In this document: positions 31,798-40,063 of the stretch, piece after piece
Layout: the number at the start of each line of letters is the position of its first letter
How positions within the stretch are numbered: the stretch's first letter is position 1
Assembly (NCBI GenBank): GCA_035690425.1
Contig: DASSKO010000120.1
Span: 1-51,702 of the forward strand
Origin: DASSKO01 sp035690425
GTDB taxonomy: Bacteria > Actinomycetota > Actinomycetes > Propionibacteriales > Nocardioidaceae
Length of the DNA stretch: 51,702 nucleotides
Reading direction: 5' to 3'
Position numbers and translations under genes: made by a program
Notes under the pieces: generated by a model
Told to the model about the DNA's origin: nothing
What the model saw: the letters and a program-made list of their open reading frames with translations, nothing else
The model's database searches: none

Positions 31798-33096
31798 TCA
31801 GCGCTCGGTCATCGCCGCGCCGGCGGTGGTGGACGCGCCGGTGCCGGCGGCCGTGCCCATGCCCGGTGTCACCTCGTCGCTGCTGCCGAGCCCGATCGCA
31901 ACCTTGGTCCAGCCGGCCTCTCGCCGGTCGAACGCCTCGTACGCCGCCACCGCGTCCTCGGTGCCGCTCCACCGGGTGACCAAGGGGGAGGTGTCGAGCG
32001 CGCCACTGGCCACCAGGTCGACCATGTGCGGCAGGTAGCGGCGGTGGTTGCAGTTGCCCATCTTCAACGTCAGGTTCTTGTTGAACGCCGCCCCCAGCGG
32101 GTAGCTCTCGACGGTGGGCGGGTAGACGCCGATGGTGCCGATGGTGCCGGCCTTAGCCGCCATCTGCACGGCCCACCGGGCTGCGAGGGAGGGCGCGTCA
32201 CCGGGCACCCAGGTGCCCTTGTCGTCGGAGTTCTGCTCTGGCGCGATCTGGTCGCGCTCGGCCTCGAACTTCGCGTCCTGGCCGGCCAGCGCCTCGGTGG
32301 CTGGGCCATGGTGCGGGCGTTGCGCGTCGACCCCGACCGCGTCGATGACGCGGTCGACGCCGATGCCGCCGGTCAGCTCCTGGACCGCAGCGACCGGGTC
32401 CTCGCTGTCGAAGTCGATCACCTCTGCGTGCTGGTCCATGGCCAGGTCCAACCGACTGCGGACGTGATCGACCACGATGATCCGGCCGGCGCCCTGGAGT
32501 CGGGCCGCGGGGATCGCGCACTGACCGACGGGTCCTGCGCCGAGGATCGCCACGGTGTCACCGGCTCCGACATCGGCGAGCTTGGCGCCGAACCAGGAGG
32601 TCGGGATGATGTCGGACAGCATGATCGCCTGCTGGTCGTCGACCGACTCCGGCAGCGGCACCATGCCCACGTGGGCGAACGGAATCCTGGCGTACTCGGC
32701 CTGCAGCCCATCGAGGCTGCCGGTGGCCTCCGGGCCGCCGAAGAAGGTCGTGCCTGCCTGCGGCCCGCCGGGGTTGGCGTTGTCGCACTGCGCGTAGTAG
32801 CCGGCACGGCAGTAGCTGCAGACTCCACAGCCCACGGTCGACGCCACCACGACGCGGTCCCCCGGCCGGAAGTTCCGCACGCCCGGGCCCACCTCCCGCA
32901 CGATCCCGACGGCCTCGTGGCCCAGCACGATGCCGTCACGCATGCCGGGCATGGTGCCGCGAACGAAGTGCAGGTCGGTGCCACAGATCGCGGAGGTCGT
33001 GATCTCGACGATGGCGTCGTAGCGCTCCTGAATCTTCGGCGCGGGTATGTCGTCGAGCCTGATGTCGCCGATGCCGTGCCATCTGACTGCCTTCAT
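31798..33096 (-). CDS. Zinc-dependent alcohol dehydrogenase (formaldehyde dehydrogenase-like MDR)
   Basis: 432 residues of the medium-chain dehydrogenase family. Catalytic zinc ligands are in AICGTDLH (near 37-44) and GHEAVG (near 59). The structural zinc site is CGVCSYCRAGYYAQC near 89-103. The NAD-binding motif is ILGAGPVGQ near 184. An insertion rich in charged residues (about 265-300) is characteristic of the subgroup related to glutathione-independent formaldehyde dehydrogenases. It oxidises alcohols or aldehydes; the true substrate is unknown. ATG is preceded by GGAGGA. The C-terminal 25 residues are a Thr/Ala/Gly-rich tail. Driven by a strong SigB-type promoter. Confidence 0.92.
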   Translation of the reverse strand: MKAVRWHGIGDIRLDDIPAPKIQERYDAIVEITTSAICGTDLHFVRGTMPGMRDGIVLGHEAVGIVREVGPGVRNFRPGDRVVVASTVGCGVCSYCRAGYYAQCDNANPGGPQAGTTFFGGPEATGSLDGLQAEYARIPFAHVGMVPLPESVDDQQAIMLSDIIPTSWFGAKLADVGAGDTVAILGAGPVGQCAIPAARLQGAGRIIVVDHVRSRLDLAMDQHAEVIDFDSEDPVAAVQELTGGIGVDRVIDAVGVDAQRPHHGPATEALAGQDAKFEAERDQIAPEQNSDDKGTWVPGDAPSLAARWAVQMAAKAGTIGTIGVYPPTVESYPLGAAFNKNLTLKMGNCNHRRYLPHMVDLVASGALDTSPLVTRWSGTEDAVAAYEAFDRREAGWTKVAIGLGSSDEVTPGMGTAAGTGASTTAGAAMTER

Positions 33097-33131
33097 GGTT
33101 CCTCCGGGGCGCGGGAGATGAAACCGAGGCG

Positions 33132-33156
33132 GTACCCGAGGAGCCCGGCCGAAAAC
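33132..33156 (-). promoter_or_regulatory. SigB-type promoter of the alcohol dehydrogenase gene
   Basis: On the minus strand GTTTTC (33156-33151), 13-nt spacer, GGGTAC (33137-33132). A full consensus match. Here a leader of about 30 nt with GGAGGA precedes the ATG, so this mRNA is not leaderless. Confidence 0.75.
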
Positions 33157-33209
33157 GCCGAGCCTTCGAGTGCACGCGGTCAGTCAGCACCTACATCGGT
33201 GTACGTCGC

Positions 33210-33689
33210 TCACTTGCTCGAGTCTCGGTCCAGGCGCCTGGCGATCAGCACGTCGAGGCCGCCGACGAGAAGGAACACGGTGGTCACACCCGCTGCCGTG
33301 AGCGACCACGCGGCCACTCCTGGGATCCTGGCCAGTCCCACCGCGCTGCCCACGGCGGCGAGGATCGAGAGCACGTCGACCGCACCACCGATGAGCACGA
33401 CCCGCTCGAGCTCGCCGCCGGCGACGCGGGCGAACATGCGCGACGCGACCAGCTCCACCACGAAGAAGGCCACCGCGGCACCGGCGGCGAACATCAGCAC
33501 GTGCAGCGCGAAGCCGGCCTTGCCGTGGGTGTTGGACACCAGCGCGAAGGCCGCCGTGATGCTGACGGAGTAGCCATAGGCGGTGGCGTTGTCGCGCAAG
33601 CTCGAGCGAACGCCGTCGGTGAAGGTATCGACAGCTCGCGCAGCGTCGCGCTCCACCTCACCGCCCCTCGGCGGGATCGTAGCGCCCAT
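33210..33689 (-). CDS. Four-helix membrane protein of unknown function (paralogue of 50000-50479)
   Basis: 159 residues with a hydrophilic N-terminus and four helices. RDNATAYGYSVSITAAF near 28-44 and VVLIGGAVDVLSILAAVGSAVGL near 93-115 can be aligned by eye to the protein encoded at 50000-50479 (NNASAYGFSVMITGAY and VVLLGTAGNLLSVLFSLGAVY), so the two are paralogues. Function unknown. It lies 23 nt after the VC0807-like gene on the same strand, suggesting a two-gene operon. Confidence 0.75.
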   Translation of the reverse strand: MGATIPPRGGEVERDAARAVDTFTDGVRSSLRDNATAYGYSVSITAAFALVSNTHGKAGFALHVLMFAAGAAVAFFVVELVASRMFARVAGGELERVVLIGGAVDVLSILAAVGSAVGLARIPGVAAWSLTAAGVTTVFLLVGGLDVLIARRLDRDSSK

Positions 33690-33712
33690 CGCCCCGGTGC
33701 CCTCCAAACGCT

Positions 33713-34366
33713 TCAGTCGCTCGCCCAGGCGAGGACGAACCCGCCGTCGCGGATCGACCGGCGAAACCATAGGCAGGAGGCGCCCAGGCCGGCAAGGAAC
33801 ACCGGGACGGACGCGGCGGTGGCCACCGGCACCGAGAGCACCGTCGGCGTGGTCAGCAACAACCCGAGTGTCACGCTGGCGTTGACGATGAGCACTGCCG
33901 CCCATAGCAGCGACAGCCGCTGGAACAGCCGACGTACCGGCACCGAGCGGATGACGTCCGGGGGCAGCGGGCAGAAGTCGTGCGCCAGGCGCTGGATCAG
34001 CGGACGGTCCAGCGGCACCGTCAGCAACAGCGCGGCGGCGAAGACGTAGGTCGCCAGGGTCGGCTGCAGGAAGTAGACCATGGCCGAGTTGGCCGCCCCG
34101 GCGACGCCGACCTTGAGGGTTGCCATGGCTGCCGTCACCGCCAGCAGCGCAGAGGGACGTTCGCCGCGGACGAGACGCACGGCCACGACCAGGTAGGCCC
34201 AGCCGAGAGCTCCGACCAGTGCCCAGTGCAGACCGCTGCTCATCAGCAATACGTAGAAGATGACGAGGGGTAGGAGCACCGCCTCGGCGAGCTGAGCGAC
34301 GATGTGTGCCCCCAGCCGCAGCGGCCTCGGCAGGGTGACGACGTGGGGGTGCTGACGTTGCTGCAT
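33713..34366 (-). CDS. VC0807-like integral membrane protein
   Basis: 217 residues, about six transmembrane helices, with LPLVIFYVLLMSSGLHWALVGALGWAY-type sequence near 32-58 (short form LPLVIFYVLL) and DRPLIQRLAHDFCPLP near 123-138. The pattern resembles the VC0807 family, which is uncharacterised. The ATG at 34366 is chosen over one eight codons upstream, by comparison with the first predicted helix. It is divergent from the MarR regulator gene, 71 nt away, which may control it. Confidence 0.65.
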   Translation of the reverse strand: MQQRQHPHVVTLPRPLRLGAHIVAQLAEAVLLPLVIFYVLLMSSGLHWALVGALGWAYLVVAVRLVRGERPSALLAVTAAMATLKVGVAGAANSAMVYFLQPTLATYVFAAALLLTVPLDRPLIQRLAHDFCPLPPDVIRSVPVRRLFQRLSLLWAAVLIVNASVTLGLLLTTPTVLSVPVATAASVPVFLAGLGASCLWFRRSIRDGGFVLAWASD

Positions 34367-34437
34367 GCAGCTGCTCCCTGGGGAGGGCACGGGGTTGACG
34401 CAGAACGATACCGTCCGACGGCAGCTTCGCGACGGTT

Positions 34438-34956
34438 ATGCTGCAAGAACCCGAGTACGCGAGCGAGCTGGCGGAGGCGCCCCACGCAATGGTCGAGCCA
34501 ACAGACGCGGAGTACCACGTGCTGCTCACGTTTCGCAGCGCGCTCCGCCGCTTCCTGCAGTGGAGCGCCGAGGAGGCGCGGGCTCGAGGTCTGACACCGC
34601 AGCAGCACCAGCTCCTGCTGGCCGTCCGAGCGCATCCCGGCCCGGACGGGCCCAGTATCGGGGACATCGCCGACTACCTGGTCATCCGTCACCACAGCGC
34701 GGTGGAGCTGGTCCGGCGCGCAGAGGCGGTCGGTCTCCTGCACCGTCGCCCGGATCCCGCAGACCATCGGGTGGTGCGGCTGGTGCTCACCGAGGTGGGG
34801 CGTGAGCACGTCGACGAGCTGGCCGCCGGGCACCTGTCGGAGCTGGGCCGAGTGGCCGAGGCGCTGGGGATCTCACAGTCCGCCATGCAGCGGCTGTCGC
34901 AGGAATTCACGACGACTTTGCCGGCTGACCCGAATGCTTCGGGCGGTCACGGGTAG
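34438..34956 (+). CDS. MarR family transcriptional regulator
   Basis: 172 residues. The winged helix covers about 40-130: LTPQQHQLLLAVRAHP, then recognition region SIGDIADYLVIRHHSAVELVRRAE, then the wing with PDPADHRVVRLVLTE containing the conserved D-x-R. MarR proteins bind palindromic operators as dimers and respond to small phenolic or lipophilic ligands. It lies between a divergent membrane-protein gene and the hopanoid operon, 91 nt ahead of dxs, so both are candidate targets. I found no clear operator palindrome. Confidence 0.88.
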   Translation: MLQEPEYASELAEAPHAMVEPTDAEYHVLLTFRSALRRFLQWSAEEARARGLTPQQHQLLLAVRAHPGPDGPSIGDIADYLVIRHHSAVELVRRAEAVGLLHRRPDPADHRVVRLVLTEVGREHVDELAAGHLSELGRVAEALGISQSAMQRLSQEFTTTLPADPNASGGHG

Positions 34957-35047
34957 TCACCCACCAAGGAAAAGGCTCGGGTTACGATATTCGTTGCGCG
35001 TCACATCGTCGCCCTAGCTGCTTCGCTCTCTACCACGGAGGCGGCCT

Positions 35048-36937
35048 ATGCGCTTGCTCGAAGGCTTGACCAGCCCGGCTGACGTGCGTGGCCTGGATGC
35101 CGAGCAGGTCTCCACGCTGGCCGAGGAGGTGCGCGAGTTTCTCATCGGCTCGGTCTGCCGTACCGGTGGCCATCTGGGACCTAACCTCGGGGTCGTCGAG
35201 CTGACGCTGGCGCTGCACCGGTCCTTCGAGTCTCCGCGCACGCCACTGATCTTCGACACCGGTCACCAAGCGTACGTGCACAAGCTGCTGACCGGCCGGC
35301 TGGCCGGCTTCAGCCGACTGAGGTCCGCGGGAGGCCTGTCGGGTTACCCCAGCCGTGCGGAGTCGGTCCACGACGTGGTGGAGAACTCGCACGCGTCGAC
35401 GGCGCTGTCCTACGCGGACGGCCTGAGCAAGCAACTGATGATCGCCGGAGACATCGACCGCCCGGTCGTCGCCGTCATCGGTGACGGCGCGCTGACCGGC
35501 GGGATGGCGTGGGAGGCGTTGAACAACATCGGCAGCTCGGGGCGCCGGGTGATCGTCGTGCTCAACGACAACGGCCGGTCCTACTCGCCGACCGTCGGTG
35601 GGTTCGCCCGGCACCTGGCCGGTTTGCGCGAGCACGCCCTCTACCGAGAGCTCGCCGAGCGGCTGGGGGGGTCCGCGACGGGGTCGGCCGGTCGCACTGC
35701 TGACGGCGCAGAGGAGGCAGAGCCGGGCACCTTCTTCGGTACGCTGGGTTTCGGTTACGTGGGTCCGGTGGATGGCCATGACGTCAACGCGCTGGAGACG
35801 GCGCTCGGGCGCGCTCGCGCGTCGCGGGGGCCGACGGTCGTCCACTGCTTGACCACGAAGGGACGCGGGTACACACCGGCGGAGTCCGACGACGCCGACC
35901 GGATGCACGCAGTGGGTGTCGTCCGGGCCGACACCGGGCGTCCCGCCCAGTCGCCGTCGCAAACCTGGACCGACGCGTTCGCGGACTGCCTGGTCTCGCT
36001 CGGGACCGACCGGCCGGAGATCGTGGCCGTCAGCGCCGCCATGCTCGGCCCGACCGGCATGCAGCGGTTCGCCGACCGCTTCCCGAGCCGTTGTTTCGAC
36101 GTGGGGATCGCTGAGCAGCACGCCATCACCTCCGCGGCCGGGTTGGCCATGGGCGGCGCGCACCCGGTGGTGGCGCTGTACGCGACGTTCGCCAACCGTG
36201 CGTTCGACCAGACATTGCTCGATGTCGGGCTGCACCGGCTGGCCGTGACGCTGGTGCTGGACCGCTCCGGTGTCACCGGCCCCGACGGGCCGAGCCACCA
36301 CGGCATGTGGGACCTCGCGATGCTCGCGATCGTGCCGGGTATGCGCATTGCGGCGCCGCGTGACCCCGGCACGTTGGTGGACGAGCTCGGCGAGTCGGTC
36401 GACACCGACGACGGCCCGACCGCGATACGGTTCCCCAAGGCGAAGCTGGGCAGTCCGGTGCCCGCCGTCGCGCGGCGAGGGGCGATCGATGTGCTGAGGG
36501 ACAGGCAGGGCGCGGACGTCCTGATCGTCGCCGTCGGGGTGATGGCCGAGGCTGCGCTGGCGGCGGCTGACGAGCTCGAGACGGATGGCATCGTGTGCAC
36601 TGTGGTGGATCCGCGCTGGGTGATCCCGGTCGACCCGGCGTTGGCGCCGCTGGGGGGCGCGCACCGACTGGTGGTCACCGTGGAGGATGGTGTGCGGGAA
36701 GGCGGCGTGGGGACGCGGATCGCGCAGCTCGTCGACGATGCTGGCCTCCACGTCCCGGTCCGCACGCTGGGTCTGCCGACCGAGTTCCTTCCCCACGGGA
36801 GCCGCACAGAGCTGCTGGCGCACTACGGTCTGGACGGCCCCGGCATCGCCGCATCGGTCCGTGCAGCCCTCGGGCAGGCGAGCCCACGTCCAGGCCGATT
36901 GCGGCTCGTTCCGCGTCACAACTCGGTGCTCGCATGA
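35048..36937 (+). CDS. dxs: 1-deoxy-D-xylulose-5-phosphate synthase
   Basis: 629 residues. The thiamine diphosphate site is GDGALTGGMAWEALNN near 147-162, and GHQAYVHK near 73-80 supplies the catalytic histidine region. The C-terminal transketolase domain has the usual GIAEQHAIT and DRSGVTGPDGPSHHG segments. It makes DXP from pyruvate and glyceraldehyde 3-phosphate, the entry step of the MEP isoprenoid pathway. As the first gene of the hopanoid locus it supplies precursor locally, and the same locus also contains an ispH domain. GGAGG precedes the ATG at 35048. Confidence 0.96.
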   Translation: MRLLEGLTSPADVRGLDAEQVSTLAEEVREFLIGSVCRTGGHLGPNLGVVELTLALHRSFESPRTPLIFDTGHQAYVHKLLTGRLAGFSRLRSAGGLSGYPSRAESVHDVVENSHASTALSYADGLSKQLMIAGDIDRPVVAVIGDGALTGGMAWEALNNIGSSGRRVIVVLNDNGRSYSPTVGGFARHLAGLREHALYRELAERLGGSATGSAGRTADGAEEAEPGTFFGTLGFGYVGPVDGHDVNALETALGRARASRGPTVVHCLTTKGRGYTPAESDDADRMHAVGVVRADTGRPAQSPSQTWTDAFADCLVSLGTDRPEIVAVSAAMLGPTGMQRFADRFPSRCFDVGIAEQHAITSAAGLAMGGAHPVVALYATFANRAFDQTLLDVGLHRLAVTLVLDRSGVTGPDGPSHHGMWDLAMLAIVPGMRIAAPRDPGTLVDELGESVDTDDGPTAIRFPKAKLGSPVPAVARRGAIDVLRDRQGADVLIVAVGVMAEAALAAADELETDGIVCTVVDPRWVIPVDPALAPLGGAHRLVVTVEDGVREGGVGTRIAQLVDDAGLHVPVRTLGLPTEFLPHGSRTELLAHYGLDGPGIAASVRAALGQASPRPGRLRLVPRHNSVLA

Positions 36938-36969
36938 GGCCGTCGAACTTTCGTGTGTGAAGGAGGCAG

Positions 36970-37842
36970 ATGGATCGGCTCGCGGCGGCCGATAGCGTGG
37001 CGGGGATGCCCGTGCGCAGGCCCGCAGGTGGCTCAGCCCATGCAGCCACCGAGAATTTTCCGGTGGCGTTACGAATACTGCCGCGTCGGACTCGTCACCA
37101 TCTGTTAGCGGTCTACAACTATGCGCGCTACGTGGACGACCTTGGTGACGAGTTCCGCGGAGACCGTGTCCAGGCGCTCGACCAGGTGGCCGCGGAGGTC
37201 CGTCGCCTCTATCGGGGGCGGGCACCCGACGATCCCGTGGTGGCGGCGCTCGGCGACACGGTCCGAGCCACGCACCTGCCGGCGCAGCCGCTGTTGCGGC
37301 TGATCGAGGCGAACCTGCAGGACCAGCGGGTCCAGCACTACGAGACGTTCGACCAGCTGCTCGACTACTGCCGGCTGTCGGCGAACCCGGTCGGGGAGAT
37401 CGTGCTGCACGTCTTCGGGTCTGCCAGCGATGACCGCGTCGAGCTCTCCGACCGCATCTGCACCGCGCTGCAGCTGCTCGAGCACTGGCAGGATGTGGGC
37501 GAGGACTACGGCAACGGACGCAGCTACCTCCCTGCCGAGGATCTCCGGCGCTTCGGCGTACGCCGGGACGACCTCGGGCGTCGCCGGGCTACTCCGGGCC
37601 TGCAGGCGCTGCTGTCGTTCGAGACCGACCGGGCGCTCGCCTGGCTCAATGCGGGTTCGCCGCTGGTCTCGAGCCTGCAGGGATGGGCCCGGCTGGCGGT
37701 CTCCGGGTACGTCGCCGGTGGCCGCGCGGCCGCCGCCCAGCTGGCTGTGCACGGCTATGACCCGCTGGAGAAGGCGCCCAAGCCCCGGGGCCGCCACATC
37801 GCCCGCGAATGGCTGTGGGCAGCCGTACGGAGGCCCGGATGA
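36970..37842 (+). CDS. hpnC: Squalene/phytoene synthase family protein HpnC
   Basis: 290 residues with the trans-isoprenyl-diphosphate head-to-head fold: YARYVDDLGDE near 47-57 (first Asp-rich motif) and HWQDVGEDYGNGRSYLP near 174-190 (second). HpnC acts after HpnD, turning presqualene diphosphate into hydroxysqualene. AGGAGG lies immediately upstream of the ATG. The stop overlaps the hpnD start (ATGA). Confidence 0.92.
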   Translation: MDRLAAADSVAGMPVRRPAGGSAHAATENFPVALRILPRRTRHHLLAVYNYARYVDDLGDEFRGDRVQALDQVAAEVRRLYRGRAPDDPVVAALGDTVRATHLPAQPLLRLIEANLQDQRVQHYETFDQLLDYCRLSANPVGEIVLHVFGSASDDRVELSDRICTALQLLEHWQDVGEDYGNGRSYLPAEDLRRFGVRRDDLGRRRATPGLQALLSFETDRALAWLNAGSPLVSSLQGWARLAVSGYVAGGRAAAAQLAVHGYDPLEKAPKPRGRHIAREWLWAAVRRPG

Positions 37843-38714
37843 ATCCCGAACAGGCATACCGGGTCTGCGAGGACATCACCCGGCGCGAGGCGCGTAACTT
37901 CTCCTACGGCATCCGGCTGTTGCCGACACCGAAGCGGCAAGCCCTCTCGGCCGTGTACGCCACCGCTCGCCGGATCGACGACATCGGCGACGGTGACCTT
38001 CCGTCTGCGGAGAAGTTGCGGGAGCTCGGCCGGCTGCGGCACACCCTCCGCGAGCGCGGCGGCGACGCGCAGGGGGCAACTGGCAGCGACGACCCTGTGC
38101 AGGTCGCGATCACCGACGCCGCCGAGCGGTTTCCGTTGCCGATGGGCGCGTTCGACGAGCTGATCGACGGCTGTGAGGCAGACGTGACCGTGCACCGCTA
38201 CGACAGCTTCGACGACCTTGTCGGCTACTGCCGGTGTGTGGCCGGGTCGGTCGGCCGGCTGTCGGTGGGTGTCTACCGCCCCGCAGACCTCGACCGCTCC
38301 TGGCCGCTGGCCGACGCCCTGGGGATCGCGCTGCAGCTGACGAACATCCTCCGCGACCTGCGCGAGGACCGCCTGGTCGGGCGCATCTACCTACCGCAGC
38401 AGGATCTGCGCCGGTTCGGCTGCGACCTCGACATCGACCGCACCGGCCGGCTTGCCGACCCTCCGGACCGGTTCGCCGCGCTGGTCCGGTTCCAAGCCGC
38501 GCGGGCCGAGCGGTGGTACGAGGCCGGCCTCGCCCTGCTGCCGCTGCTCGACCGCCGCAGCGCCGCGTGCACCGCTGCGATGGCAGGAATCTATTTGCGG
38601 TTGCTTCGCCGGATGGCCGCCGACCCAGAGCCGGTGCGCGCCACCCGGCTGTCCCTTCCCACCAGAGCGAAGGCGGCCGTCGCTGCACGCGCGTTGACCC
38701 GGGGCAGACCATGA
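37839..38714 (+). CDS. hpnD: Presqualene diphosphate synthase HpnD
   Basis: 291 residues. NFSYGIRLLPTPKR near 19-32, ARRIDDIGDGD near 43-53 and LTNILRDLREDRLVGRIYLP near 167-186 (with NILRDLREDRL) are the motifs of squalene/phytoene synthases. HpnD condenses two farnesyl diphosphates to presqualene diphosphate. The ATG at 37839 is chosen for its 4-nt overlap with hpnC and normal length; an in-frame ATG at 37809 is inside hpnC. The last bases overlap hpnE. Confidence 0.93.
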   Translation: MNPEQAYRVCEDITRREARNFSYGIRLLPTPKRQALSAVYATARRIDDIGDGDLPSAEKLRELGRLRHTLRERGGDAQGATGSDDPVQVAITDAAERFPLPMGAFDELIDGCEADVTVHRYDSFDDLVGYCRCVAGSVGRLSVGVYRPADLDRSWPLADALGIALQLTNILRDLREDRLVGRIYLPQQDLRRFGCDLDIDRTGRLADPPDRFAALVRFQAARAERWYEAGLALLPLLDRRSAACTAAMAGIYLRLLRRMAADPEPVRATRLSLPTRAKAAVAARALTRGRP

Positions 38715-40063
38715 CGGGGCCGACAGAGCGCGCCGTCGTGGTGGGTGGCGGCCTTGCCGGGATCTCCGCCGCACTCCAGTTGGCCGACCGCGGTTGGGAG
38801 GTGAGCCTGCTGGAGGCTCGGCCGCGGCTCGGCGGTGCGACCTACTCCTTCGACCGCGACGGTCGCACCGTCGACACCGGCCAGCACGTGCTGCTGCGCT
38901 GTTACGCGCAGCACCGCGCGCTGCTGGCGCGGATGGGTGTCGCCTCGGCGCTCGAGATCCAGGACCGGCTCTCGATACCGGTGCTCCGGCCAGGGTCGGC
39001 ACCGGCGGCGTTCCGGCGTGGGCGTACGGCTCCGGCGCCCCTGCATCTGCTTCCCGCGCTCCTGGGCTACACCGCGATGTCCGTGCGCGACCGGCTGGCG
39101 GTGACGCGGGCAGCTCTCGCCCTGTATTCGGTCGACCCGGACGCGCCCGAGAACGACGTGGAGAGCTTCGGCGGCTGGCTGCGCCGCCACGGGCAGCGAC
39201 AGGCTGCGATCGACCGGCTGTGGTCCCTGCTGTGCGTCGCCGCCCTGAATCTGCCGCCCGACGACGCTTCGCTCGCGCTGGCGGCGCGGGTGTTTCGCAC
39301 TGCGTTGCTGCACAAGAACAGCAGCGGTGACATCGCCGTCCCGGGCGTGCCGCTGTCGCAGCTGCACGATGTGCCCGCTCGCCGCACCCTGCAACGGCTC
39401 GGGGTCCGCTGTGGTGTCGGAGAGCGCGTGGTGGAGATCGGCACGCACGGCAGCGGCCTGGTGGTCCGCACCGCCGACGCGGAGACCGACGCAGCTGCCG
39501 TCGTCGTGGCAGTCCCTCACCGCCAGGCCAGCCGGTTGGTACCTGGCCGGGCCGCACCCGACCGCGACCGGTGGCAGCAGCTCGGATCCTCGCCCATCGT
39601 CAATGTGCATGTCTGGTTCGACCGCCGCGTGACGACGCACCGCTTCGCAGCGGCAGTGGACTCACCGGTGCAATGGGTGTTCGACCGCACCGGACGCCAC
39701 GAGGACGGTCAATATCTGGTCGTCTCCCTGTCGGCTGCCGACGAGCCGATCACCCGGCGGACGGAGTCGCTGTGCCGCGACTACGTCGAGGCTCTGCGGC
39801 AGCTCTTCCCCGCGGCCCGGTCAGCGCAGGTGGTCGACGCTTGTGTCACTCGAGAACCACATGCAACATTTCGGCAGAAACCGGGTACAGCAGTACTGCG
39901 TCCCCAAACGACCACCCAAGTGCCGGGCCTCGTACTCGCCGGAGCATGGACAGCGACCGGTTGGCCCGACACGACCGAAGGTGCCGTGCTGAGCGGCCTC
40001 GCTGCTGCGCGGGCCGTCGGCTCAGTGACCACACGCCGTCTCGACAGTGAGGTGTCTGCATGA
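38711..40063 (+). CDS. hpnE: Hydroxysqualene dehydroxylase HpnE
   Basis: 450 residues. FAD-binding motif VVGGGLAGISAALQLADRG near 10-28, then EARPRLGGATYSF near 34-46. The ending VLAGAWTATGWPDTTEGAVLSG is the C-terminal FAD motif of phytoene desaturase-like flavoproteins. HpnE removes the hydroxyl of hydroxysqualene, giving squalene. It follows hpnD by an ATGA overlap and overlaps the next gene by 4 nt. Confidence 0.93.
   Translation: MTGPTERAVVVGGGLAGISAALQLADRGWEVSLLEARPRLGGATYSFDRDGRTVDTGQHVLLRCYAQHRALLARMGVASALEIQDRLSIPVLRPGSAPAAFRRGRTAPAPLHLLPALLGYTAMSVRDRLAVTRAALALYSVDPDAPENDVESFGGWLRRHGQRQAAIDRLWSLLCVAALNLPPDDASLALAARVFRTALLHKNSSGDIAVPGVPLSQLHDVPARRTLQRLGVRCGVGERVVEIGTHGSGLVVRTADAETDAAAVVVAVPHRQASRLVPGRAAPDRDRWQQLGSSPIVNVHVWFDRRVTTHRFAAAVDSPVQWVFDRTGRHEDGQYLVVSLSAADEPITRRTESLCRDYVEALRQLFPAARSAQVVDACVTREPHATFRQKPGTAVLRPQTTTQVPGLVLAGAWTATGWPDTTEGAVLSGLAAARAVGSVTTRRLDSEVSA

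Noticed and set aside
35030..37225. 731-codon minus-strand open frame opposite dxs and hpnC
   Set aside because: Antisense shadow of two well-supported genes, with low-complexity Arg/His/Gln-rich product and no family resemblance.
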